This document shows positions 1-7,927 of a DNA stretch of 29,327 nucleotides, piece after piece. Under the pieces are notes generated by a model. That model made no database searches, was not told where the DNA came from, and worked only from the letters and a program-made list of their open reading frames with translations. The stretch is from assembly GCA_964466625.1 (NCBI GenBank), contig CAYXQF010000016.1:1-29327 (forward strand), read 5' to 3'. Made by a program: the position numbers and the translations under genes. Every line of letters starts with the position of its first letter. Position 1 is the stretch's first letter. This DNA comes from QALR01 sp964466625. Lineage in GTDB: Bacteria; Bacillota; Clostridia; Oscillospirales; CAG-272.

Positions 1-626
1 GTGCCATCTTTTTGGCGGTCGGCGTGCTTGCGGCACTCTATTGCCTGCTTTTCGGCGATCTGCTGGCGGCACTCACCATTCTTTTGCCGTTTGCACTCTC
101 GGCATTTTTCTGCCTGAAGCAATTCCGTTTTGCCGCGCTCTGGTGCGTGCATACGTGGTTTGTTTTCGTGGCGCTGATCTGCTATAGCAGTATGAGCATT
201 GCATGGAGAATGATTCCACAGACCAGCCTTTATCTTTCCCTGCCCGATGCCAATCCGATGCGCATCGTCATCGCTTGGGTCTTGTTTTTGGCGCTCATCC
301 TTCTCATCGGCATCACCGTCTTTGTCTATCGCAAGCAAGAGTTTGCATTTTCCCGAAAAAAGCAGATCGTTTTCCTCGTTGGCACGTTTGCCACCTTGCC
401 GATCCGCTCCTTGCTCTCGCTGATCATCAGAAAAATTCTCCTCGCCATTTTGACCGTGCAAGAATTCATGGAGATCGTGGCATCGAAGCCGTGGCGCGTA
501 TGGTCGATCGTGGATTTCTTTTTGGAGATCGCTTTCATCGCCGTCTTCACCGTCTTCCTCATTCCCACGTTTTATTTCCTCATTGACGTGATCCGCGAAA
601 AACGCGCATCCCATCAGCAAAAATAA
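1..626 (+). CDS. Polytopic membrane protein, 5' end outside window
   Basis: The frame is open from the first complete codon at position 3, and the first possible start is only a TTG at 12 without a ribosome binding site, so the true start lies upstream of the window. The visible part has about 207 codons and ends at TAA 624-626. It is strongly hydrophobic, with roughly six membrane segments. The last runs through an aromatic stretch (FLIPTFYFLIDVI) and is followed by a short charged tail rich in Lys, Arg and Gln. I do not recognise the family, and no catalytic motif is visible. A strong terminator follows directly, so this is the last gene of its transcription unit. Confidence 0.75.
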   Translation, partial: AIFLAVGVLAALYCLLFGDLLAALTILLPFALSAFFCLKQFRFAALWCVHTWFVFVALICYSSMSIAWRMIPQTSLYLSLPDANPMRIVIAWVLFLALILLIGITVFVYRKQEFAFSRKKQIVFLVGTFATLPIRSLLSLIIRKILLAILTVQEFMEIVASKPWRVWSIVDFFLEIAFIAVFTVFLIPTFYFLIDVIREKRASHQQK

Positions 627-634
627 GAGAATCA

Positions 635-670
635 CCCCCACCTTTCAGAAAAGAAAAGGTGGGGGTTGCA
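635..670 (+). terminator. Rho-independent terminator
   Basis: A perfect 11-bp stem, CCCCCACCTTT (635-645) with AAAGGTGGGGG (655-665), has a 9-nt loop and is followed by a T-rich tail. It lies 8 bases after the stop of the membrane protein gene. The tail overlaps the -35 box of the next promoter. Confidence 0.85.
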
Positions 671-694
671 TTATTTGATAAAGAATGATATAAT
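666..694 (+). promoter_or_regulatory. Sigma-A type promoter of the GH94 gene
   Basis: TTGCAT (666-671), a 17-bp spacer and TATAAT (689-694) lie 55 bases before the GH94 start codon. The same pair of hexamers with the same spacing occurs upstream of the GH4 gene. Confidence 0.65.
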
Positions 695-748
695 AAATAA
701 GTAAAGTATAAAAATTGAATCCATTTTATGAACATTGGAGGAAAAAAC

Positions 749-3661
749 ATGAATTTTATCAGAGAAAACGCAAGAGCGGCGCTCGGTAAAGCGGAAAGAA
801 AACTCGCTGAAATTTTCGGTGAGCTTCTCACGGGTTCTTACAGCGCGGCGTTCACTTCCGTTTTGGAAACAAACGTCATCGGTGCGGCAGGGCTTCCTTT
901 CACAGCACCCATTCACGTTGCCATTCTGAATACGCCCGAAACCGCATGCTACGTGGATGCGTTCGGTGACGTCAGCCACCTTTTCGTTTTCGGTGACGGT
1001 GTTCGCCACTACACCATAGACGGCGAAGCTGTGATCCCCGAAGACATCAAAGCCACACTTCTCACCGTTTATCGAAACGTATGTGAAAGCGCAGGCACCC
1101 TTGCTGAAAACGGCGATCATATCATCAACCTCAAAGCTGATAAAATCGGCACACACTTTGATGCAAACCTTCTCATCGGTAACCGCATCGGCTTCAAATC
1201 GCCCTTGCTCACCACACCGAAGGGTGCGATCGACTCTCTTGGTCGCGGTTCTTTCCGTGGTACAGCGGCAAGACAGGTTACCGCAACACGTTATACACTC
1301 ATTCCCGAACAGAACGGCGAACCCTGCAACCGTCAGTTCTATATCGTGGAAAACGGCAAGCAGATCTTCTATTCCGCAGACGTGGAAACCAACGTGAAGA
1401 GCGCTTACTGCCGCCATTCTCACAACTACACCGAAATTACATATGAAACCGAATGCGGCCTCAAGATCACCCGTGATCTTTTCATTCTTCCGCAGGAGGA
1501 AGGTATGCCCGAAGCGGTGGAAGCACAGCATGTCACCGTGGAAGACCTCTCGGGTACTGACAGAAAACTGAAGATCGTTTTCACAGGTATGTTCAGCCTC
1601 GCTTCCACAGAATCTCTCATGAACGACACCATTTATGCAAACGTTACATGGGAAAGCAGTCTTCTTTATCAAAACGGCAAGGCTGTTGCCGTAGCGCCCA
1701 ATCCTTGGCCCGGTTACCTCAAGGTGCTCAAACGCTTCGCTACCGTCTTTGCTGATGGTGACACCATGGACGAATACACCGCAAACTACATCGACTTTAT
1801 CGGCAACGGTACGCTCGAAAAGCCGCAGCACGTGGCACACCTCGCATGCTCCCCTGTCACAAAGGTCGTTTCGTTCTTTGCTATCGCAAAATCCTTTACC
1901 GTTCCCGCAAATAGTAAAAATACCGTCGATCAGCTCACCGGTCTTGTGATCACACCCGGTGGCAAGGACGATATGCTCGACACACAGCTGAATCTCCTCA
2001 TCGAAAAATATAAAGATCCTGCATCGGCTGTGAATGCTTTGCAGAAAGTCAAAGATTTCTCCGCAAAATATGCAAGTTTCCTCAAGGTCAAAACCGATGA
2101 CGGTGATTTCGATGCTTATGTAAACAACAACCTTCCTTTCCAGGTTTACTACCAATCTTACGTTTCCCGCTCCTTCGCATGGACACAGAAAGCATACCGT
2201 GAGATCGGGTTCCGTGAAATCCAAGATATGTTCGCTTCCCTTTACTATATCATCGGTATGGGCGCGGACGGCCTTGCCAGAGAAATGCTTGGCAACTGGA
2301 TCTCCAACGTTCATGAAATGGGTTATGCAAACCACAACTTCTATCATTCCGGCAAAGAACCCGGCATGTGCTCTGATGACGGCTTGTGGCTCGTGCAGGC
2401 GATCTTCCGTTATATCTCCCTTACCGGCGATACCGAATTTTTGAATGCACAGTTCCCCATCGCAGGCACCGAAGGCAAGATGCGATCTCTTTGGGAAACA
2501 CTTCTTGCCGTTGTCACCTATAGTGGCAAGATCTCTGTCGGCGCACACGGTCTGCCGCTTCTTGACAAAGCAGACTGGAATGACTGCTTGAAGCTCGATG
2601 ACAACTGGATCAATGGTCCTGAAAAAGAAAAACAGTACAAAGCACAGCTCGAAGCAGATGGCACCGAATACGGTGTTCCCTTCAAGAGCGAATTCTCTGA
2701 AAGCGTCATGAACGCATTCCTTCTCAAGATCGCTTACGATGAGCTCGCTGTGATCGCAGGACTTGCCGGCAAAGCTGAAGCAAAAGCGGAAATGGAAAGC
2801 CTCGCAAGCGCACTTACAGAGCGTATCCAGACACATTGCTGGAAAGATGACTTCTTTGCAAGAGCACTCGTTGGCGGCAAGCGTGAAGGTGGCTACACTT
2901 ACCTTGGCGCAGGCAAAGACGGCATCAGCGCAGACGAAAACATCGACGGTACTTATTACCTCAACTCCTTTAGCTGGTCGGTTTTCGCAGACGTTGCCAC
3001 CGAAGAACAGATCCGCATCATGCTTGATACCATGAAGCGTTATCTCGTGACCGACGCAGGCATCAAGCTTTGCACACCTGCAGACCTCGGTAAGCTCGCA
3101 CAAGGCACGGCAAGCAGCTCCTACTTCCCCGGCGACCGTGAAAACGGCGGTGTCTTCAAGCACGCGGCTATGATGGCAGCTTCCGCTTTCCTGAAGGCGG
3201 CAAAAACTGTTTCTGATGAAGCGCTCGCATCTGAACTCGCAGAAACTGCATTCTTTGCGATGGATACCGTTTATCCCTTCAAGACGATGGCACACCCCTA
3301 TTTCACTAAGGGTAATCCTCGCTTCTGCACACAGTATAACAACACCACCACCGGCGAAAACATCGGCCCGATGCTTTCCGGTACAGCAAGCTGGCTGAAC
3401 CTCACCTTGATGGAAATGCTCGGCATCGGCTATGACGGCGACGATATGGTATTCTCGCCCGTTCTCGAAGCAGATAAGACCGACGTTTCTTACACTGTCA
3501 CCAACGGCGACACCATTCTGAACGTAAACATCAAGAAGCCCGAAGGCTTCCACCGTGTGAATGAAAAGGCAACCTTCACCTTCGACGGCGTGCCCTTCAG
3601 CGGCAGAATGCCTCGTCCTGCAGACGGCAAAACACACGAGATCCAGATCGTGCTCGCTTAA
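749..3661 (+). CDS. GH94 glycoside phosphorylase (cellodextrin phosphorylase-like)
   Basis: The protein has 970 residues and no signal peptide, so it should be cytoplasmic. Family GH94 splits beta-linked gluco-oligosaccharides with phosphate, giving a sugar 1-phosphate and saving ATP. The layout fits the family: an N-terminal beta-sandwich, a helical linker and an (alpha/alpha)6 catalytic domain. The hallmark DWND lies at residues 609-612 in the context LLDKADWNDC and contains the general-acid Asp. The motif NHNFYHSG upstream and the C-terminal TGTASW-like stretch (SGTASWLNLT) also match. The length is nearer to cellodextrin phosphorylases (about 980) than to cellobiose or chitobiose phosphorylases (about 800), but the substrate cannot be read from sequence. 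I chose ATG 749 because GGAGG lies 7 bases upstream; an earlier ATG at 728 has no such site. The gene stands alone between its own promoter and terminator. Confidence 0.88.
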   Translation: MNFIRENARAALGKAERKLAEIFGELLTGSYSAAFTSVLETNVIGAAGLPFTAPIHVAILNTPETACYVDAFGDVSHLFVFGDGVRHYTIDGEAVIPEDIKATLLTVYRNVCESAGTLAENGDHIINLKADKIGTHFDANLLIGNRIGFKSPLLTTPKGAIDSLGRGSFRGTAARQVTATRYTLIPEQNGEPCNRQFYIVENGKQIFYSADVETNVKSAYCRHSHNYTEITYETECGLKITRDLFILPQEEGMPEAVEAQHVTVEDLSGTDRKLKIVFTGMFSLASTESLMNDTIYANVTWESSLLYQNGKAVAVAPNPWPGYLKVLKRFATVFADGDTMDEYTANYIDFIGNGTLEKPQHVAHLACSPVTKVVSFFAIAKSFTVPANSKNTVDQLTGLVITPGGKDDMLDTQLNLLIEKYKDPASAVNALQKVKDFSAKYASFLKVKTDDGDFDAYVNNNLPFQVYYQSYVSRSFAWTQKAYREIGFREIQDMFASLYYIIGMGADGLAREMLGNWISNVHEMGYANHNFYHSGKEPGMCSDDGLWLVQAIFRYISLTGDTEFLNAQFPIAGTEGKMRSLWETLLAVVTYSGKISVGAHGLPLLDKADWNDCLKLDDNWINGPEKEKQYKAQLEADGTEYGVPFKSEFSESVMNAFLLKIAYDELAVIAGLAGKAEAKAEMESLASALTERIQTHCWKDDFFARALVGGKREGGYTYLGAGKDGISADENIDGTYYLNSFSWSVFADVATEEQIRIMLDTMKRYLVTDAGIKLCTPADLGKLAQGTASSSYFPGDRENGGVFKHAAMMAASAFLKAAKTVSDEALASELAETAFFAMDTVYPFKTMAHPYFTKGNPRFCTQYNNTTTGENIGPMLSGTASWLNLTLMEMLGIGYDGDDMVFSPVLEADKTDVSYTVTNGDTILNVNIKKPEGFHRVNEKATFTFDGVPFSGRMPRPADGKTHEIQIVLA

Positions 3662-3751
3662 AAAAGCGGCGAGGTCAAATTCGAACGCTCTCTTATAGTA
3701 AAACAAAAAGCATCTGCATTTCGACTGGTTCTTATAAGGATATTTACAAAT

Positions 3752-3784
3752 TTGGCAGAGAGATTGTTTTCTCTGCCAATTTTA
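3752..3784 (+). terminator. Rho-independent terminator after GH94 gene
   Basis: A 10-bp stem, TTGGCAGAGA (3752-3761) with TTCTCTGCCAA-type arm ending at 3779, has an 8-nt loop and is followed by TTTTA. It lies 90 bases after the stop codon. Confidence 0.75.
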
Positions 3785-3805
3785 TGTAATAATGAAACGA
3801 CCGAA

Positions 3806-3916
3806 AAGCCTCCCCCTCTGGGAGAGGTGGCGGCGTAGCCGACGGAGAGGGTAAAAGTGCAAAACAAAAGCACTCTCACCCGCTATCGTGGGAGCTCTCC
3901 CAAAGGGAGAGCCTTG
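3806..3916. repeat. Intergenic palindromic repeat, CCTCCCCCTCTGGGAGAGG type
   Basis: A compact block of nested inverted repeats. It opens with CCTCCCCCTCTGGGAGAGG and GGCGGCGTAGCC and ends with a perfect hairpin, GCTCTCCC (3894-3901), AAA, GGGAGAGC (3905-3912). It carries no reading frame of its own. I recall near-identical elements scattered through genomes of gut Clostridia, so I take it as a mobile or REP-like repeat; a search of the parent genome would settle this. The rest of the 461-base gap (3917-4050) shows nothing I can assign. Confidence 0.65.
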
Positions 3917-4051
3917 CTAAACGCCCGTGCAACCTTAGGGGTATGGGATTTGCCCGATGCCTTTTGTAATACAACGGCGAAACTGGCGCGATAAAGCAGG
4001 ATAATAAATAGGAACTTGAATCCTTTCCACTCAAATTCTCCATACGGGGGA

Positions 4052-4098
4052 TTTACAAACATCGGCTTTAAGAGTATTCTTATCAGTGTAAGAGTATT
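4052..4098 (+). promoter_or_regulatory. Promoter and candidate self-operator of the XRE regulator
   Basis: TTTACA (4052-4057), a 17-bp spacer and TATTCT (4075-4080) precede the regulator gene. The -10 box lies inside the palindrome TAAGA-GTAT-TCTTA (4069-4082). The left half and centre recur as TAAGAGTATT at 4089-4098, exactly 20 bp or two helical turns downstream. This is where a small XRE repressor would bind its own promoter, but binding is inferred. Confidence 0.45.
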
Positions 4099-4122
4099 TT
4101 TGTTAATGAAGGGAGACACAAA

Positions 4123-4572
4123 ATGAATCAGCAAGCCATAGGTCAGTTTATTGCAACAAAACGAAGAGAACAAAATCTTACTCAAGAGCAACTCGCAGAA
4201 AAAATTGGAGTTTCAAACAAAACTGTCTCAAAATGGGAAACGGGAAAAACGATGCCTGAATATTCAGTCGTTGAGCCGCTATGCGCGGTACTGAATATTT
4301 CTGTAAGCGAATTGATTGCAGGGAAGGAAAAAGCCCCGATAGAAAATAATTCGTCGCAAGAAGATATAGCATTATTATCTTATAAAGTAGAACAGTTGGA
4401 AAAAAGCAAAATGTCCCGTGTTGAAACGCATAATACCGTACAAACAGGAGTTTCTTTCGGGTGCGTTATCGCAGCAGTTGTCAGTTATGTACATTGGCAA
4501 TCCATCGGTTGGGCAATTCTCCATGGGATACTGGGCTGGATTTACGTAATCTACTATCTGATAATGTATTGA
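4123..4572 (+). CDS. XRE-family transcriptional regulator with C-terminal membrane segments
   Basis: 149 residues. Residues 6-60 form a standard XRE/Cro-type helix-turn-helix; the recognition region contains LTQEQLAEKIGVSNKTVSKW, and the domain ends in an INVSEL-like turn (ISVSEL). A charged linker follows. From about residue 108 there are two hydrophobic segments with the pattern SIGWAILHGILGWIYVIYY, which I recall as a common C-terminal module of small Clostridia regulators. The protein may therefore be membrane-tethered. GGGAG lies 8-12 bases before the ATG. A promoter with a candidate operator lies upstream and a terminator follows, so it is a single-gene unit. No target other than its own promoter is suggested by position. 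Confidence 0.85.
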   Translation: MNQQAIGQFIATKRREQNLTQEQLAEKIGVSNKTVSKWETGKTMPEYSVVEPLCAVLNISVSELIAGKEKAPIENNSSQEDIALLSYKVEQLEKSKMSRVETHNTVQTGVSFGCVIAAVVSYVHWQSIGWAILHGILGWIYVIYYLIMY

Positions 4573-4593
4573 CAAATCCTAATTACAGAATAG

Positions 4594-4640
4594 TTAACCC
4601 CGACAGGTCCAAATAAATCTGTCGGGGTTAATCTTTATTT
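4594..4640 (+). terminator. Rho-independent terminator after XRE gene
   Basis: A perfect 13-bp stem, TTAACCCCGACAG (4594-4606) with CTGTCGGGGTTAA (4619-4631), is followed by TCTTTATTT. Confidence 0.85.
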
Positions 4641-4718
4641 ACTGCGGATCAAATTCATCTTCTGCGAGTAAACTTCTTTACGAGAAGGAGCCTTTTTTGC
4701 AGATGCTTTTTTATTGCT

Positions 4719-6152
4719 TTACAAAAGACTCGTAAGATCATACGAACCAAGATAAGCTTTCGTATTCATGACCATTTCACGGAAAAGGTCTTTTGCTTCT
4801 TCGCGTGTGCAGGTCACAAGAGGATCGTTGGCAAATACATTGAAGATCGCATCAAGATCACGCGCCGCGATCGCACGATCGAGCATTTCCTGCATACCCG
4901 AAATACGCGCTACCAGCGGATAGATCGGTGCAGGAACTTCTCCGGCAAACACGGGGGTAACGGTGCCGGAACGGAAAACCGCATTGGTTTCCACCACAGC
5001 ACCCATCGGCAGATTCGGGATCTGTCCACGATTGGGCATATTCACGTTGGTGACAAGCTCACAAAGTCCGAGAATGGAACGCAGTTGACGCACACCTTCC
5101 TCACCCGTACCACGGATCTCCACTTGCATCTTGCCTGTGCGAAGTGCTTCGCTCTTAGCAAGACGATTTGCAAGATCTTGTTTGCGCCAAGCCACGGTCG
5201 TAAGACCAAAGCCCCAGCGTTCAATGGTGTCTGTTCCGCCAAGATACCATTTTCCCTCGCAAAATTCAGCAAGATGTCTGTCACCTGCTGCCGCGATATA
5301 GCCATATCTGCCGAAAAGATCCATCTTCACCTTTTCTGTGCAAGCAAAGCGCGCGTATTCATCACGGCTGATCGCAAGCGCATCTTCCATGCGTTTTTTG
5401 CCTGCCTCGTTCATGTAACCCGTCTCACCGTATTTTTCCGCAAATTTTTCATATACGGGGAAAAGATCTATATTTTTATATCTCGCTTCGGTCAGCCAAG
5501 TGAAGTGATTGACAGCTACGGGATTGACTTTAATATCATGACGGCTCTCAGCTTGGATACCAAGAATATCCGAAAGCGCCGTCTTCAGCACGTTCTGCGT
5601 GCCGAACACTTCATGACAGCAACCGAAAGCTTTGATCTTCGGAAATACACGGTAAAGTGTTTTGATGCAAAGTGTCATGGGATTGGTATAGCTGATCACC
5701 CAAGCGTTCGGACAATAATCCTTGATATATCCTGCAATTTCCTCATACATCGGAACGGTGCGCATCGCGCGAACAATGCCGCCGGGACCGGAGGTATCAC
5801 CCACCGACTGATAGATACCGTATTTTTCAGGCGTATGCACGTCGCTTTCCATCTCATCAAACGTACCGGGCATGATGGAAATGATGACAAAATCCGCGCC
5901 TGTCATCGCTTCTTTTGCCGTTTTCACCGCGTGATAATTCCAAATTGACTTCGCATCGGGAAGCGTTTTATACTGATTGCCGATGATCTCATTGTGGCAA
6001 GCCGCTTCATAATCAATGTCATAAAGATAAACGTCACCCGAAATATCTTCTGCCGCCGCAAGATCGCTCATGAGCCCCCAAGCCCAGCCGCGCGAACCGC
6101 CGCCAACGTACGCAATTTTGATGTTTTCCACCTTATTTTCCTTGTAATTCAT
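4719..6152 (-). CDS. GH4 NAD-dependent glycosidase, LplD-like (putative alpha-galacturonidase)
   Basis: 477 residues, cytoplasmic. GH4 enzymes use NAD+ and a divalent metal to oxidise C3 of the sugar and eliminate the aglycone. The N-terminus shows the Rossmann glycine motif GGGSRGW (residues 17-23) and the acidic pair in YDIDYEAA. The metal site is visible as GCCHE (177-181) and the His in VNHFTW (H216). The wording SRGWAWGLMSDLA and the NEIIGNQ region resemble LplD of Bacillus, which removes galacturonic acid, more than melibiases or phospho-glucosidases; this assignment is from memory. ATG 6152 was chosen because GGAGG lies 8 bases upstream. The gene has its own promoter and is divergent from the decarboxylase genes. 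A galacturonidase would fit the pectin-like enzymes at the far end of the window. Confidence 0.82.
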   Translation of the reverse strand: MNYKENKVENIKIAYVGGGSRGWAWGLMSDLAAAEDISGDVYLYDIDYEAACHNEIIGNQYKTLPDAKSIWNYHAVKTAKEAMTGADFVIISIMPGTFDEMESDVHTPEKYGIYQSVGDTSGPGGIVRAMRTVPMYEEIAGYIKDYCPNAWVISYTNPMTLCIKTLYRVFPKIKAFGCCHEVFGTQNVLKTALSDILGIQAESRHDIKVNPVAVNHFTWLTEARYKNIDLFPVYEKFAEKYGETGYMNEAGKKRMEDALAISRDEYARFACTEKVKMDLFGRYGYIAAAGDRHLAEFCEGKWYLGGTDTIERWGFGLTTVAWRKQDLANRLAKSEALRTGKMQVEIRGTGEEGVRQLRSILGLCELVTNVNMPNRGQIPNLPMGAVVETNAVFRSGTVTPVFAGEVPAPIYPLVARISGMQEMLDRAIAARDLDAIFNVFANDPLVTCTREEAKDLFREMVMNTKAYLGSYDLTSLL

Positions 6153-6185
6153 ATCAAATACCTCCGTATTTTTTTCTTTACTTTT

Positions 6186-6214
6186 ATTATAGCGGAAAGT
6201 CTGTTTTCATGCAA
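6186..6214 (-). promoter_or_regulatory. Promoter of the GH4 gene
   Basis: Read on the minus strand: TTGCAT (6214-6209), a 17-bp spacer and TATAAT (6191-6186), ending 33 bases before the GH4 start. The hexamers are identical to those of the GH94 promoter. Confidence 0.7.
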
Positions 6215-6246
6215 GGAAAAATGAAAAATAATTTTCAAATGATCAT

Positions 6247-6266
6247 TTTGTTGTATCATCAACAAA
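6247..6266. promoter_or_regulatory. Inverted repeat, candidate operator in divergent promoter region
   Basis: TTTGTTG-TATCAT-CAACAAA is a perfect 7-bp inverted repeat. It sits 32 bases upstream of the GH4 -35 box and 38 bases upstream of the -35 box of the decarboxylase genes, a typical place for a shared regulator. No regulator gene is adjacent. Confidence 0.3.
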
Positions 6267-6304
6267 TTCGTTTCCCTAAAATATAATTTATACGCGAAAT
6301 AAAC

Positions 6305-6333
6305 TTGACTTATCACCGAAAAAATGATATCAT
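6305..6333 (+). promoter_or_regulatory. Promoter of the decarboxylase beta/gamma genes
   Basis: TTGACT (6305-6310), a 17-bp spacer and TATCAT (6328-6333) are followed by a leader of about 100 bases before the beta-subunit start. Confidence 0.65.
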
Positions 6334-6441
6334 TATTTTGTTAAAGATTTTTGAATCAAAAATGAACAAAAGGGGGATAGTAGCCAAAATTCGCCGTCTT
6401 TTCGACAAATCCATGAACAAAAACAACTCGGAGGTTAATCT

Positions 6442-7545
6442 ATGAGCTTTCTTATTGAAGCTGTATCTCAGCTGACCATTCAACAGGTCGCCATGTGGAT
6501 CATCGGCGGTCTTTTGATCTATCTTGCCATAAAAAAAGATATGGAACCCGCACTTCTCCTTCCTATGGGTTTTGGTGCGATCCTTGTTAACATTCCGCTC
6601 TCTCCCGTTATCGCAGAAAGCGGTATCATTCGTTCTCTCTTTGCTGTCGGTATCGAAGCCAGCGAAGCAATGCCGCTTCTCCTCTTCATCGGTATCGGTG
6701 CGATGATCGACTTCGGTCCCCTGCTCACAAATCCGAAGCTCTTCATTCTCGGCGGTGCAGCACAGTTCGGTATTTTTATCACCATTATCCTCGCTGCCAT
6801 GATCGGTTTCCCGATCAACGACGCGGCTTCCATCGGTATCATCGGTGCAGCTGACGGCCCCACAGCGATCCTCGTTTCCCAGATCCTCAAATCCAATTAC
6901 ACCGCGGCGATCATCGTCGTTGCTTATTCCTACATGGCACTCGTTCCGATCGTGCAGCCCGTTGTTGTGAAGGCTTGCACCACCAAAAAGGAACGCATGA
7001 TCCGCATGGCTTATAACCCTGCGTCCATCTCCAAAACAACACGTATCCTTTTCCCGATCCTCGTAACTCTCATTTCCGGCTTGATCGCTCCCGATTCCCT
7101 TTCTCTCATCGGTATGCTCATGTTCGGTAACCTTATCCGTGAATGCGGCTGCCTCAAATCTCTTTCCGAAACCGCGCAGACCGTTTTCGCAAACATCATC
7201 ACTCTTCTTCTCGGTATCACCATCGCGTTCCAGATGCAGGCAGAAGCATTCCTTCGCTTCGAAACCCTTATCATCATGGCGCTCGGTCTTTTCGCATTCG
7301 TATTTGACACCGTCGGCGGCGTTATGTGTGCAAAGATCATGAATATCTTCTCCAAGAACAAGATCAACCCCATGGTCGGTGCGGCAGGTATCTCCGCATT
7401 CCCGATGGCTTCCCGCGTAGTCCAGAAAATGGGTCTCAAGGAAGATCCCACCAACCACTTGCTCATGCACGCTGTTGGTGCAAACGTTTCCGGTCAGATC
7501 GCTTCCGCAATCGTCGGCGGTCTTATCATCGGTCTTGTATTGTAA
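6442..7545 (+). CDS. Na+-translocating decarboxylase, beta subunit (OadB/GcdB/MmdB family)
   Basis: 367 residues, polytopic membrane protein. In this family the beta subunit couples decarboxylation of a biotin-bound carboxyl group to Na+ export. The signature GAADGPT is present, with its Asp at residue 138 corresponding to the essential Asp of the family. The C-terminal HAVGANVSGQIASAIVGG matches the second conserved region containing functional Asn and Ser. The length fits the short GcdB/MmdB type (about 375) better than OadB (about 430). The ribosome binding site GGAGG lies 9 bases before ATG 6442. A gamma-like gene follows after 18 bases. Neither the carboxyltransferase alpha subunit nor a biotin carrier is encoded here, so which acid is decarboxylated (oxaloacetate, glutaconyl-CoA or methylmalonyl-CoA) is unknown. 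Confidence 0.92.
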   Translation: MSFLIEAVSQLTIQQVAMWIIGGLLIYLAIKKDMEPALLLPMGFGAILVNIPLSPVIAESGIIRSLFAVGIEASEAMPLLLFIGIGAMIDFGPLLTNPKLFILGGAAQFGIFITIILAAMIGFPINDAASIGIIGAADGPTAILVSQILKSNYTAAIIVVAYSYMALVPIVQPVVVKACTTKKERMIRMAYNPASISKTTRILFPILVTLISGLIAPDSLSLIGMLMFGNLIRECGCLKSLSETAQTVFANIITLLLGITIAFQMQAEAFLRFETLIIMALGLFAFVFDTVGGVMCAKIMNIFSKNKINPMVGAAGISAFPMASRVVQKMGLKEDPTNHLLMHAVGANVSGQIASAIVGGLIIGLVL

Positions 7546-7563
7546 GAAAGGACGGTATCCAAT

Positions 7564-7734
7564 ATGTTTGATAATCTCACCCCCATGAACTGGGAAACCA
7601 TTAAAATGTCCCTCAATATCACATGGCAAGGTCTTCTTGCGATCTTCGTTGTTATCGGTCTTATCATCGTTGCTGTAAAGCTCACCACCTTCATCACCGG
7701 TAAGCTCGAAAACAGAAAAAAGAACAAAGGCTAA
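7564..7734 (+). CDS. OadG-like small membrane subunit of the decarboxylase
   Basis: 56 residues, too short for ordinary gene finding. One membrane segment spans about residues 22-41 (GLLAIFVVIGLIIVAVKL) and the tail is strongly basic (ENRKKNKG). This is the shape of gamma subunits of Na+-translocating decarboxylases, which stabilise the complex, here reduced to little more than the anchor. AAAGGA lies 10 bases before ATG 7564, and the gene starts 18 bases after the beta-subunit stop, so the two are surely one operon. The longer proline- and alanine-rich linker and zinc-binding tail of classical OadG are absent. Confidence 0.8.
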   Translation: MFDNLTPMNWETIKMSLNITWQGLLAIFVVIGLIIVAVKLTTFITGKLENRKKNKG

Positions 7735-7762
7735 CTCTCGTAGGGTTTCTCCCCACACTCCA

Positions 7763-7788
7763 CCAAGGGACTTGTCCCTTGGAATCCG
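7763..7788. repeat. CCAAGGGA palindromic repeat, copy 1
   Basis: CCAAGGGAC (7763-7771), TT, GTCCCTTGG (7774-7782), then AATCC. It faces copy 2 in inverted orientation, with the bidirectional terminator between them. Confidence 0.75.
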
Positions 7789-7833
7789 ACAGCTCGCCTA
7801 CCATAGCGAGATCTATTCGAGGAATTTCCTATC

Positions 7834-7877
7834 AATAAAAAAATCTCTCCCAAAGAAATGGGGGAGATTTTTTTATT
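7834..7877. terminator. Bidirectional terminator between convergent operons
   Basis: An 18-bp stem with a single G-U pair (7834-7851 with 7860-7877) has the loop AAAGAAAT. Seven A bases on one side and seven T bases on the other let it stop both the decarboxylase transcript (plus) and the opp transcript (minus). Confidence 0.85.
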
Positions 7878-7878
7878 G

Positions 7879-7927
7879 GGATTCCAAAGGGGCAAGCCCC
7901 TTTGGCAGGTGCAGGACAGCGTCCTGC
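7879..7927. repeat. CCAAGGGA palindromic repeat, copy 2 (inverted)
   Basis: GGGATT, then CCAAAGGGGC (7884-7893), AA, GCCCCTTTGG (7896-7905), followed by a second perfect hairpin GCAGGAC-AGC-GTCCTGC (7911-7927). It directly abuts the stop codon of the DUF3899-like gene. Confidence 0.75.

Noticed and set aside
671..3706. A 1011-codon open frame antisense to the GH94 gene
   Set aside because: It is an exact shadow of a clear GH94 gene and arises because the real gene rarely uses TTA, CTA and TCA codons. The product is Cys- and His-rich nonsense without recognisable family.
3806..3916. CRISPR-like or tandem array
   Set aside because: The symmetry is nested and inverted; there are no regularly spaced direct repeats.
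3917..4050. Possible gene remnant between the repeat and the XRE gene
   Set aside because: I found no frame with recognisable residues and no ribosome binding site on either strand.
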